Of a stretch of 35,914 nucleotides of DNA, positions 7,596 to 15,385 are shown piece after piece. The stretch comes from an uncultured Mucilaginibacter sp. Its GTDB lineage: Bacteria; Bacteroidota; Bacteroidia; Sphingobacteriales; Sphingobacteriaceae. The translations under genes were made by a program, and so were the position numbers. The stretch lies in assembly GCA_903927645.1 (NCBI GenBank), contig CAIYNX010000150.1:1-35914 (forward strand). Reading direction: 5' to 3'. The first letter of the stretch is position 1. Each line of letters begins with the position of its first letter. Below the pieces are notes generated by a model. The model saw nothing but the letters and a program-made list of their open reading frames with translations, had not been told where the DNA came from and made no database searches.

Positions 7596-9389
7596 ATGAA
7601 ATATATGAATGCTAAAACTTACATTTTTACCGGTACCAGAAGTGGAAATTTTCTGAACAGGATAATTATGTATGTAGTTTTTATAGCCTTTTTTCATGTT
7701 CCAATTGTTACTTATTCACAAAATAATGCTACTGGAAAACCTGAAACTTCCAACAAACCACTTACTTATACTGATACACTAATTATAAATCAATTATTTT
7801 TTCAGGGGTTGAAAGAGAAGGTGACAGATAATTTGCCCAAAGCCGCTGAAACTTTTAAACGGGTTATTCAAATTGACCCCAATAATGATGCCTCTATTTA
7901 TGAACTAGCCAACATAAAGAAAAGATTAAATAATTACACTGAAGCGCAAAGTTTGTTAGAAAAAGATGTAATTATAAACCCTGAAAATGAATGGTATTGG
8001 CTTGCTTTGGCAAATTGTTATGAAAATGGCAATGATTTTGTAAAACTGGAAAAGGTTTTTGGCGAATTAATAAGGTTAAACCCCGATAAACCTGAATATT
8101 ATTTAAATAAAGCAAATGCATATTTTTTTGATGGAAAATATCAGGAGGCTTTAGATGTTTATGCACAACTGGAACAACTAACAGGTATTACAGAAGATTT
8201 GCTAATAAGTCGCCAAAAAATTTATTTAAGGCAGGGTAAAATAGATTTGGCTGCCAAACAATTGGAAGATAGAATAGCTGAAAACCCTCATCAACCCAAA
8301 TATTATTTATTTCTTTTTGAAATCTATAAAACGAATAATTCGATCGACAATGCCATCAAAACATTGCAAAATGGTATAAAATCAAACCCAGGCAGTGGTT
8401 TATTACACCTTGAATTGGCCGAGATTTATAGAAACAGAAAAGAAGAAAATAATAGCTATAATGAATTACTATTAGCTTTTGCCGACCCTGAAATTGAGCT
8501 TGACCAAAAAGTGGGCATCATTGCCGGATATTTACCAAAACAACCTGATGTTGTTAATAAGTCAAATGCACTTCAACTATCCAAAATTTTGGTTGATGTT
8601 CACCCTAACGAGGCTAAAGCATATGAGGTTTATGGTAATATGTTATTGCAAAATGGGAAAGTTACCGAGGCCAAGACAATGTACCGAAAATCATATTCGC
8701 TCAATAATCAGGTTTATGAAGTGCAAGAACAACTTGTTAGGATTGAACTTAGTGAAAATAATTTTGACGCCTCCATTACAGACGGTGAAAACTCTTTATC
8801 ATTTTTTCCAAATCAAGCATGGATGAATTATTTAGTAGGTGTAGCTTGGCTACAAAAAAATAATTATAATAAAGCATTGCAATATCTTCAAAATGCCACC
8901 GCTTTAAGTGCGGATGATAAGGAGTTACTATCACAAAGTTATTCGGCCTTAGGCGATTGCTATAATAGCTTAAAAGACAATAGAAATTCTGATCTTTCAT
9001 ATGAAAAATCACTTTCATACAATCCCGACAATGGATATACGTTAAATAACTATGCGTATTATTTATCGCAAAGAGGAGTAATGCTTGACAAAGCAGCGCG
9101 TTTATCAAAACATGCCAATGATTTGCAACCCGATATTGCCTCATTTCAAGATACATACGCTTGGATACTTTTTAAGAAAAAAGAATATTCTGATGCTAAA
9201 ATTTGGCTTGAAAAGGCATTAAACAATAATAAAAATAAAAGCAATGTTTTAGTTGAACATTACGGTGATGTTATGTATTATTTAGGTGATACGGAAAAAG
9301 CAGTTGAAAGTTGGAAAAAGGCGAAAATTTCAGGCAATAACTCACCGGTTTTAGAAAAAAAAATAAATGAAAGAAGGTATATTGAATAA
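7596..9389 (+). CDS. Exported tetratricopeptide-repeat protein
   Basis: A 597-residue protein with an N-terminal hydrophobic signal (about residues 24-40, IIMYVVFIAFFHVPIVTYS, then QNN), so probably periplasmic or envelope-attached. The rest is an array of TPR helices; recurrent patterns include AAETFKRVIQIDPNN, YYLNKANAYFFDGKYQEAL, DLSYEKSLSYNPDNG and DAKIWLEKALNNN, with roughly a dozen units. TPR arrays are protein-binding scaffolds, and the partner cannot be inferred from sequence. The 3' end overlaps the start of the DUF4292 lipoprotein gene by 23 nt, indicating translational coupling and perhaps a shared envelope function. Later ATGs close to the signal (7605 or the MYVVF Met) are alternative starts. 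Confidence 0.85.
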   Translation: MKYMNAKTYIFTGTRSGNFLNRIIMYVVFIAFFHVPIVTYSQNNATGKPETSNKPLTYTDTLIINQLFFQGLKEKVTDNLPKAAETFKRVIQIDPNNDASIYELANIKKRLNNYTEAQSLLEKDVIINPENEWYWLALANCYENGNDFVKLEKVFGELIRLNPDKPEYYLNKANAYFFDGKYQEALDVYAQLEQLTGITEDLLISRQKIYLRQGKIDLAAKQLEDRIAENPHQPKYYLFLFEIYKTNNSIDNAIKTLQNGIKSNPGSGLLHLELAEIYRNRKEENNSYNELLLAFADPEIELDQKVGIIAGYLPKQPDVVNKSNALQLSKILVDVHPNEAKAYEVYGNMLLQNGKVTEAKTMYRKSYSLNNQVYEVQEQLVRIELSENNFDASITDGENSLSFFPNQAWMNYLVGVAWLQKNNYNKALQYLQNATALSADDKELLSQSYSALGDCYNSLKDNRNSDLSYEKSLSYNPDNGYTLNNYAYYLSQRGVMLDKAARLSKHANDLQPDIASFQDTYAWILFKKKEYSDAKIWLEKALNNNKNKSNVLVEHYGDVMYYLGDTEKAVESWKKAKISGNNSPVLEKKINERRYIE

Positions 9390-10188
9390 CCATATTATAA
9401 ACCATCCAATAAGAAAATTGGGTTTTACCACAGTTCTTTCATTAGTTTTTCTTATTTTATTTGGTAGTTGTAAGGTTAAGAAACAATTGATAGTAACTCA
9501 AGTAAAAAAGAGCGATACTGCTATCATAGTAAATGATAAAATAGTTCAGATACAAGCTGGCCAAACATCGTTTGAAACATTTACTGGTAAGGCACGTGCT
9601 AAGCTGGACATGGGCGATAATAAATATGACGTAACTTTTAATATCCGAATCAAAAATAATGAGAAGGTTTGGATTTCGGTAACAGCATTGGCCGGTATTG
9701 AAGCTGCTCGTATATTGATTACTCCGGATAGTATTTGGCTTATTAACCGTTTGCAGGGTGTGTTTTTTAAGAAGCCTTTAAGCTATGTTAAAAATTTGGC
9801 TGGCAATGATTTAAATAAGGCAATTGGCGCATTATTAATTGGCAATATTATTGATGACATTTTAAATAATAAAGGAGCTATATCAACGCGTACCGATACA
9901 ACACAATTAACCGGAAGTATAAATAGCATGGATTACAGTTTACTGATAAATAAAAATTTAAAGCCATTGCAAACGGTGTTAACAAATCTTAATAAAGGGC
10001 AGGAATTGCAAATAACCAATAGTGGTGAATTTATGGTTGGGAATAAAATAATCCCGGAGCAAATTGATATTAAGGTGCTAACAAGCACAAAAAAGATTCA
10101 ATTAGGGCTACATTATTTAAAAGCAGATTTCAATCAACCAGTGGAATTTCCTTTTACTATTCCTGAAAGTTACCATGAAGTTCAATAA
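9367..10188 (+). CDS. DUF4292 outer-membrane-type lipoprotein
   Basis: A 273-residue protein with a lipoprotein signal: positively charged start, hydrophobic core TTVLSLVFLILF and lipobox FGSC followed by KVKK. The mature part resembles DUF4292 proteins of Bacteroidota: FTGKARAKLDMGDNKYDVTFNIRIKNNEKVWISVTAL, then ARILITPDSIWLINRLQ. The alternating beta-strand pattern recalls LolA/LolB-like lipoprotein carriers, but that is structural inference and no function is established. Its start lies inside the end of the TPR gene (23-nt overlap), and a hairpin follows its stop before the EnvC-like gene. Confidence 0.82.
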   Translation: MKEGILNNHIINHPIRKLGFTTVLSLVFLILFGSCKVKKQLIVTQVKKSDTAIIVNDKIVQIQAGQTSFETFTGKARAKLDMGDNKYDVTFNIRIKNNEKVWISVTALAGIEAARILITPDSIWLINRLQGVFFKKPLSYVKNLAGNDLNKAIGALLIGNIIDDILNNKGAISTRTDTTQLTGSINSMDYSLLINKNLKPLQTVLTNLNKGQELQITNSGEFMVGNKIIPEQIDIKVLTSTKKIQLGLHYLKADFNQPVEFPFTIPESYHEVQ

Positions 10189-10191
10189 TTT

Positions 10192-10224
10192 ATAAACAAA
10201 ATGATTGTTAAATTTTTTGTTTAT
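10192..10224 (+). terminator. Candidate Rho-independent terminator after DUF4292 gene
   Basis: A perfect 10-bp inverted repeat (ATAAACAAAA with TTTTGTTTAT, 13-nt loop) begins 4 nt after the DUF4292 stop and is followed by a T-rich stretch. The stem is AT-rich with a single G-C pair, so it may terminate only partially. Confidence 0.4.
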
Positions 10225-10279
10225 TTTATCTTTAAATATTTTGAGTACTTGTTGTGCAGTAGTAATAAATCAGAATTAA

Positions 10280-11563
10280 ATGAAATTTTATAAAGCGATA
10301 TTTTTCTTACTTTTCATCTTATTGTCGGCCAAGGTATTTTCTCAAAGCTCTGATGATTTAAAGCGCGACAAAAAAAAGTTTATGCAGGAATTGGAGCAAT
10401 TAAACCGCGAGTATGAAGAAACATCAAATAATAAAAAAGTAAGCTTAAAGCAGTTAAGCATATTAAAACAACAAATAGCCACACGCGAAAAAGAAATAAG
10501 CAATATAAACTCTCAACTAAGAGGGTTGGATAATCAAATTTTAGAAACCACCAATTCGGTTCATAACCTTCAAAGCCAATTAACCCTTTTAAAAAACGAG
10601 TATGCCGCAATGGTAATATTCACCTATCATAACCAAAGCTCCTACAATAAGCTTATGTTTATTTTTGCGGCTAAAGATTTTAATCAATCATACAAGCGTT
10701 TAAAGTATCTTCAACAAATTGGCACCTATCGTGAGCGGCAGGCTAAGTATATTCAAGCAATGCAGGCCGAGTTGGAAGTTAAATTGTTAATACTTGATAA
10801 AAGTAAAAAGGACAAGAGTAACCTACTTACCGACCAGAAAAAAGAAAAAGAGGTTTTAGGCAAGGAAAAAAATAACGAGGTAAAAGTAGTTGCTGAGCTT
10901 TCAAAGCATCAAGGTGTTTTAAAACAACAACAAAAAGAAATTCAACGTAAAATTGCTAAAACAAATAAAGCCATTAATTTGGCCATAAAACGGGATATAG
11001 AAGAAGCCAGGCGTAAGGCAGAAGCAGAAGAAAAACTGGCTTCTAAGGATGTGAATGCAAAAACAGGTTCAACTTCAAGTACACGAAAAAAGGCTATTAG
11101 CAATAGTTCAACAAATAGCGAAGTGCTAAACTCAACCCCCGAGTCGGTAAAGCTTTCAAACAACTTTTTAGAAAACCGTGGCTCATTGCCATGGCCGGTA
11201 ACAAATGGTGAAGTTAAACAGGGTTTCGGTATTTACCGAGATGAATTAGGTATTGAAAATGAAAGCTTTGGTTGGGATATACGTACCAATGCCGGTGCTA
11301 ATGTTAGAGCAGTTTTTGAGGGGGAAGTAAAGCAGGTACAAGATATTAGTGGTACTTTTTTAATAATGATAAAGCATGGCGAATATTATACCGCCTATTC
11401 AAATCTCCGAACTGCAAATGTGAAAGTGGGTCAACAGGTAAGTACAAAGCAAATAATTGGAACTGTTGCTACTGATCAAACATCGGGTGAGGCAATTATT
11501 AGTTTTTCATTGTATAAAGGTCTTACTGCCGTTAATCCTAAAATTTGGTTAACATCCAATTAG
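10280..11563 (+). CDS. EnvC-like murein hydrolase activator with degenerate LytM domain
   Basis: A 427-residue exported protein: signal peptide (FYKAIFFLLFILLSAKVFSQ), a long coiled coil (about residues 25-250, heptads rich in K, E and Q), a Ser/Thr linker and a C-terminal LytM/M23 domain (about residues 300-427, LPWPVTNGEVKQGFG onward). In active M23 peptidases zinc is held by HxxxD and HxH. Here the first His position is Ser (SFGWD), the HxH region reads ISFSLY, and the HGxxYxTxYxHL motif ends YSNL. The metal site is therefore lost, as in E. coli EnvC, which activates amidases instead of cutting peptidoglycan. The likely role is activation of N-acetylmuramoyl-L-alanine amidases at division or during envelope remodelling. 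It is followed 59 nt later by two tatA genes. Confidence 0.88.
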   Translation: MKFYKAIFFLLFILLSAKVFSQSSDDLKRDKKKFMQELEQLNREYEETSNNKKVSLKQLSILKQQIATREKEISNINSQLRGLDNQILETTNSVHNLQSQLTLLKNEYAAMVIFTYHNQSSYNKLMFIFAAKDFNQSYKRLKYLQQIGTYRERQAKYIQAMQAELEVKLLILDKSKKDKSNLLTDQKKEKEVLGKEKNNEVKVVAELSKHQGVLKQQQKEIQRKIAKTNKAINLAIKRDIEEARRKAEAEEKLASKDVNAKTGSTSSTRKKAISNSSTNSEVLNSTPESVKLSNNFLENRGSLPWPVTNGEVKQGFGIYRDELGIENESFGWDIRTNAGANVRAVFEGEVKQVQDISGTFLIMIKHGEYYTAYSNLRTANVKVGQQVSTKQIIGTVATDQTSGEAIISFSLYKGLTAVNPKIWLTSN

Positions 11564-11566
11564 TTT

Positions 11567-11600
11567 TTGAATGTTATAAAATTATTATTGTCTATATTTG
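11567..11600 (+). promoter_or_regulatory. Bacteroidota-type promoter upstream of first tatA
   Basis: A TTG at 11567-11569 and an exact TAnnTTTG octamer (TATATTTG, 11593-11600) are separated by 23 nt, at the upper end of usual spacing. The octamer ends 22 nt before the tatA ATG, giving a plausible short leader. Confidence 0.5.
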
Positions 11601-11622
11601 TAGCCTCAATTAATAAAGTATT

Positions 11623-12054
11623 ATGCAGATTTCGAGCATTTTGTTTATTGGAAATTTATTTTCTTCAGATATGCTACTTATTTTGGTAGCTGCCCTAATG
11701 CTTTTTGGAGGCGATAAGCTTCCGGAGATAGCAAGAGGGATTGGTAAGGGCTTGCGCGATTTTAAGGATGCATCAGAAGGGGTGAAACGCGAAATAAATA
11801 ACCAAATTAACATGCTTGAAGAGAAAAAGACTGAAGAAAAATTAAATGAGCAGGCGGCACAACATCATATAGCCTCGAGCAATACCTATGATTCAAGTTA
11901 TCATTCTGGTGTTGAAAATACCATTCCTGTACTTGATAATCACCAGGCTTCTTCTGATGACAATACCGAAAATAAAGATAGTAACTTAGATCAACACAAT
12001 TATACCAATAATCATGTTGATGCTTCACAGCATGGACATATAACTGAGCATTAA
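11623..12054 (+). CDS. tatA: Twin-arginine translocase subunit TatA/E with long hydrophilic tail
   Basis: A 143-residue TatA-family protein. An N-terminal transmembrane helix (LLILVAALMLF) is followed by the hallmark FGGDKLPEIARGIGKGLRDFKDA amphipathic helix. TatA subunits oligomerise at the inner membrane to make the passage through which TatC/TatB-bound folded proteins are exported. The C-terminal 65 or so residues form an unusual Asn/Asp/Ser tail with nine His, predicted disordered and cytoplasmic; I recognise no function for it. The helix hinge and FGG motif are intact. It probably has its own promoter and is followed 33 nt later by a second, short tatA paralogue. No tatC is present in the window. 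Confidence 0.92.
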   Translation: MQISSILFIGNLFSSDMLLILVAALMLFGGDKLPEIARGIGKGLRDFKDASEGVKREINNQINMLEEKKTEEKLNEQAAQHHIASSNTYDSSYHSGVENTIPVLDNHQASSDDNTENKDSNLDQHNYTNNHVDASQHGHITEH

Positions 12055-12087
12055 AAAATTAATATTAACCTTTAAAAATTATAAATC

Positions 12088-12291
12088 ATGGGACTTTTGG
12101 AACCACAGCACATACTATTAATTGTATTGGCACTATTATTGTTTTTTGGCGGTAAAAAAATACCTGAACTAATGAGAGGTTTAGGTAAAGGCATGAAAGA
12201 ATTTAAAGATGCCCAAAATGGTGAACCAAGTAGCAATACCACCAATACTACCAACACTACAACTCATACCGACGAAAAGCCTAAAGCATAA
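12088..12291 (+). CDS. tatA: Twin-arginine translocase subunit TatA/E, short paralogue
   Basis: A 67-residue minimal TatA/TatE protein: transmembrane helix ILLIVLALLLFF, FGGKKIPELMRGLGKGMKEFKDA amphipathic helix and a short Asn/Thr-rich tail. It shares the core with the gene just upstream (GGxKxPExxRGxGKGxxxFKDA) but lacks the long His-containing tail, so the two look like a tandem duplication with diverged C-termini. One may serve a TatB-like role, but the sequence does not show which. A strong terminator hairpin follows at 12394. Confidence 0.92.
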   Translation: MGLLEPQHILLIVLALLLFFGGKKIPELMRGLGKGMKEFKDAQNGEPSSNTTNTTNTTTHTDEKPKA

Positions 12292-12393
12292 CAAATTAGT
12301 AAAATTTGGGCAAAATATTGTAGCTTTTAGTTTGGTATTTACTGGTTTAATTTAAAACCATACAGCCTTGAATTTTGTAGTATTTTTTAATAC

Positions 12394-12438
12394 AAACTTA
12401 CCTATTGACCTAAAATCAATTCAATAGGTAAGTTTTTT
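12394..12438 (+). terminator. Strong Rho-independent terminator closing the tat unit
   Basis: A perfect 15-bp inverted repeat (AAACTTACCTATTGA at 12394-12408 with its complement at 12421-12435, 12-nt loop) runs directly into six Ts (12433-12438). It ends only 11 nt before the gatA ATG, so gatA transcription must start inside or just after it, or depend on readthrough. Confidence 0.8.
12405..12436 (+). promoter_or_regulatory. Candidate gatA promoter embedded in the terminator
   Basis: Inside the hairpin, TTG (12405-12407) and TAAGTTTT (12429-12436, one mismatch to TAnnTTTG) are separated by 21 nt, the favoured Bacteroidota spacing. Transcription would start a few bases before the gatA ATG. 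This is a pattern match only. Confidence 0.35.
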
Positions 12439-12449
12439 ATTTTAGCCGT

Positions 12450-13874
12450 ATGACTAAAGTTTATACCTCTTTAAATGAAATAAAGAGTGATATCAAAGCA
12501 AATAAAATTAGCCTAGAAAGCCTTGTTAAAGGGTACCTTGAAAATATTAAACAAAATGCTGATTTAAACGCTTTTAATGAAGTATTTGAAGAAGAGGTAT
12601 TAATTTCTGCAATAAATGTAGATGCCAAGATAAAAAATGGCACCGCTGGTAAATTAGCCGGAATGGTAATTGCCATAAAAGATAATATTTGCTACAAAGG
12701 GCATAAATCAAGCGCATCTTCAAAAATTCTTGAGGGCTTTACCGCTATATATTCTTCAACGGTGGTTGAACGGTTATTGCAGGAAGATGTTTTAATTATT
12801 GGACGTTGCAACTGCGATGAATTTGCAATGGGTGGCTCTAATGAAAACTCATATTATGGCCCTGTAAAAAACTTTGCCAAAAAGACCAAAGTCTCAGGCG
12901 GTTCATCAGGAGGCTCGGCAGTGGCAGTTCAAGCAAATATGTGTTTAGCGGCCTTAGGTACTGATACTGGTGGTTCGGTTAGGCAACCAGCTTCCTTTTG
13001 TGGGCTTATTGGGCTAAAGCCAACCTACGGCAGAATATCACGACATGGCATAATTGCTTATGCATCCTCTTTTGATCAGGTAGGTACTATTACCAGATCA
13101 ATTGACGATGCTTCGTTGCTATTAGAAATACTAGCAGGTGCTGATGAGTATGACAGTACACTTTCTACCCAAAGAGTACCCGCGTTTTCACAAAACTTGA
13201 CCACCCCATCGCCCAAAAAAATTGCTTATTTACAGGAGGCCCTCACAAGCAACGGTGTAGATGAAGAAGTAAAGAAAATATTTAACCACCATATTCAAAA
13301 ACTAAAGGCCGAAGGGCATATTGTTGAACCTATAGCATTTCAATATCTTGATTATTTAGTACCTACTTATTATATATTAGCAACTGCCGAAGCATCTTCC
13401 AATTTGTCGAGATATGATGGTGTACATTACGGCTACCGTAGTACCAACGCAATTGATTTACAAAGCACCTACAAAAAGTCGCGCTCAGAAGGTTTTGGCA
13501 AAGAAGTAAAACGCCGAATTATGCTTGGCACTTTTGTTTTAAGTGCAGGTTATTATGAGGCCTATTATGCCAAAGCACAAAAGGTAAGAAAACTAATAAG
13601 GCAACAAACAGATGCAATTTTAAATAATTATGATTTTATTATGTTGCCAACTGCCCCCGAGCCGGCATTTAATATAGGTAATGAAGAAAGCGATCCTATT
13701 AAAACTTATTTGCATGATATCTTTACAGTTCAAGCTTCTCTTACCGGAGCACCTGCAATTTCATTGCCTGCAGGTAATAATAAAATAGGTTTACCCATCG
13801 GTTTGCAACTAATAACAAAAAATTTTGAAGAGCAAGAACTGTTAAACTTTTCAAATTATTTCTTAAAACTCTAA
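12450..13874 (+). CDS. gatA: Asp-tRNA(Asn)/Glu-tRNA(Gln) amidotransferase subunit A
   Basis: A 474-residue amidase-signature enzyme, the glutaminase subunit of GatCAB. It releases ammonia from glutamine and feeds it to GatB, which amidates Glu-tRNA(Gln) or Asp-tRNA(Asn) in the cytosol. The Ser-cisSer-Lys triad is visible: K77 (AIKDNI), S152 (in SGGSSGGSA) and S176 (TDTGGSVRQP). The 75- and 24-residue spacings equal those of the characterised S. aureus enzyme. PTYGRISRHGIIAYASSFDQVG and the C-terminal GLPIGLQLI are also typical. The length is normal. gatB and gatC are not in the window. The ATG lies immediately downstream of the tat terminator. The MltD-like gene follows closely and is probably co-transcribed. 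Confidence 0.97.
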   Translation: MTKVYTSLNEIKSDIKANKISLESLVKGYLENIKQNADLNAFNEVFEEEVLISAINVDAKIKNGTAGKLAGMVIAIKDNICYKGHKSSASSKILEGFTAIYSSTVVERLLQEDVLIIGRCNCDEFAMGGSNENSYYGPVKNFAKKTKVSGGSSGGSAVAVQANMCLAALGTDTGGSVRQPASFCGLIGLKPTYGRISRHGIIAYASSFDQVGTITRSIDDASLLLEILAGADEYDSTLSTQRVPAFSQNLTTPSPKKIAYLQEALTSNGVDEEVKKIFNHHIQKLKAEGHIVEPIAFQYLDYLVPTYYILATAEASSNLSRYDGVHYGYRSTNAIDLQSTYKKSRSEGFGKEVKRRIMLGTFVLSAGYYEAYYAKAQKVRKLIRQQTDAILNNYDFIMLPTAPEPAFNIGNEESDPIKTYLHDIFTVQASLTGAPAISLPAGNNKIGLPIGLQLITKNFEEQELLNFSNYFLKL

Positions 13875-13928
13875 AAAGATAATATATTGGCAATTAATTT
13901 TTTATTGTTTACCGAATTATGGTTGAAA

Positions 13929-15290
13929 ATGAATAGATTATTTATTCTAATGATCTTTATTTTATCGGTTCAATTTGTTAGGGCAAATTCAATCGCAAAA
14001 ACATCAAGGCATCATAAACACAGTAAAAAGAGAGTTTCCTTTTTATCAAAGGCTAATCCTGAAACGGCTATTTTACGTTTAGGCAGTATAAATGCTAACC
14101 CTGATGAATTTAAACTTAGGTTAGATTCCATTGCGAAAGACATCCCTTTAGATTATAATTTATATGTTCAAGGATATATCAATTTATACCTAAGGCATCG
14201 TACAGAAATGGCACAGGTTTTAGGTTTAACTAAATATTATTTCCCAATTTATGAAAAAGCATTTCATGAGGTAGGCATACCCGATGAAATAAAATATCTA
14301 TCAATTGTTGAATCGAAACTAAACCCATTGGCTGTGTCGCGGGTGGGTGCTACTGGGCCTTGGCAGTTTATGTTTAAAACAGCCAAGAACTACGGCTTAA
14401 GTATTGATAAATACGTTGATCAGCGGCGAGACCCAATTCAGGCAAGTTATGCAGCGGCAGCTTATTTAAAGGATGCCTATGAAGAGTTTGGCGATTGGTT
14501 GTTGGCTATTGCTTCTTACAATTGTGGTAAAAAGAATGTTGAAAAGGCCATTGAAAAAAGTGGTGGTTCAACTGACTTCTGGAAAATACGCAATTATTTA
14601 CCAATGGAAACCCGAGGTTATGTGCCAGCATTTATTGCTATTAATTATGTTTTCAATTATTACAACATTCATAATATTATACCTAAGGATTGTAACTGTT
14701 CTATAAAAACAGATACAGTATTGGTTGATAAATACCTTACCTTAAAAGATATTTCAAAAAAATTGAACCTTGATTTTGCCATATTGGCGAGTTTAAATCC
14801 TCAACTGAAAAGGAAAGTTGTAAATGGATCAGTAAGTAATCCAGGTCGACTTATACTTCCTGAAGAATTAGGCGAACAATTTAAAACGCAATTCGGAAAT
14901 GTTGAGGTACATAACCAAGATTCATTATTGGTTGCTAATGTATTGCTTTCAAAAAAAACACCAACCAAGGTCGAAAATTTGCCTCGTTATCATAAAGTTA
15001 AAAAAGGGGAGACCTTGATAGATATTGCCGACAATTATGGTCTGGATGTACAAGATTTAAAACTTCTTAATAAAATTAAAGGTTTTAAATTACCAGTTGG
15101 AAAGAAAATAAAGTTATATGGTACCATACCAAAAGTTGAGAAAAAACACTTCCGCAAAAAAAGAGGTTATTTAGCTTATAACACTTTTAAAATAGATGAA
15201 TTATTAGTTATGTTCAATTTCTCAAGCAAGCTAAATAATGAAAAAGAAAAATATTTTATTGGTATACATAAAGGTAATTTAATTATATAA
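13929..15290 (+). CDS. MltD-like lytic transglycosylase with LysM domain
   Basis: An exported peptidoglycan lytic transglycosylase that cleaves the MurNAc-GlcNAc bond to form 1,6-anhydro ends. Starting at the ATG 13929 (14 codons inside the track ORF, which begins at TTG 13887) gives a clean signal peptide (MNRLFILMIFILSVQFVRANS). The SLT domain has the catalytic Glu in LSIVESKLNP, then GATGPWQFM and ASYNCGKKNVEKAI, all classical family-1 motifs. A linker with a weak LysM-like segment (LTLKDISKKLNLDF) precedes a clear LysM (YHKVKKGETLIDIADNYGLD to LPVGKKIKLYG). The C-terminal 55 or so residues after LysM are basic then hydrophobic and match nothing I recognise. It follows gatA closely with no terminator between. 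Confidence 0.9.
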   Translation: MNRLFILMIFILSVQFVRANSIAKTSRHHKHSKKRVSFLSKANPETAILRLGSINANPDEFKLRLDSIAKDIPLDYNLYVQGYINLYLRHRTEMAQVLGLTKYYFPIYEKAFHEVGIPDEIKYLSIVESKLNPLAVSRVGATGPWQFMFKTAKNYGLSIDKYVDQRRDPIQASYAAAAYLKDAYEEFGDWLLAIASYNCGKKNVEKAIEKSGGSTDFWKIRNYLPMETRGYVPAFIAINYVFNYYNIHNIIPKDCNCSIKTDTVLVDKYLTLKDISKKLNLDFAILASLNPQLKRKVVNGSVSNPGRLILPEELGEQFKTQFGNVEVHNQDSLLVANVLLSKKTPTKVENLPRYHKVKKGETLIDIADNYGLDVQDLKLLNKIKGFKLPVGKKIKLYGTIPKVEKKHFRKKRGYLAYNTFKIDELLVMFNFSSKLNNEKEKYFIGIHKGNLII

Positions 15291-15367
15291 TCGAAAAGAA
15301 GCGTTTAAGTTGCTTAAATATTCTTTCTTAATTAAGCTCCTATAGGGTTTATAGATTGTAATTTTAA

Positions 15368-15375
15368 TAACTTTG
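15368..15375 (+). promoter_or_regulatory. Candidate -7 promoter element for maeB
   Basis: The octamer TAACTTTG exactly fits TAnnTTTG and ends 10 nt before the maeB ATG, implying a very short leader. No TTG -33 element at proper spacing was found. Confidence 0.35.
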
Positions 15376-15385
15376 AAATAAAAAA

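Noticed and set aside
8776-9156. Minus-strand 126-aa ORF within the TPR gene
   Set aside because: It lies wholly antisense to a well-supported TPR frame and its composition looks like a shadow translation.
15304-15318. Hairpin TTTAAG/CTTAAA after the transglycosylase gene
   Set aside because: The 6-bp stem with a 3-nt loop and no strong T-run is likely chance in AT-rich DNA.
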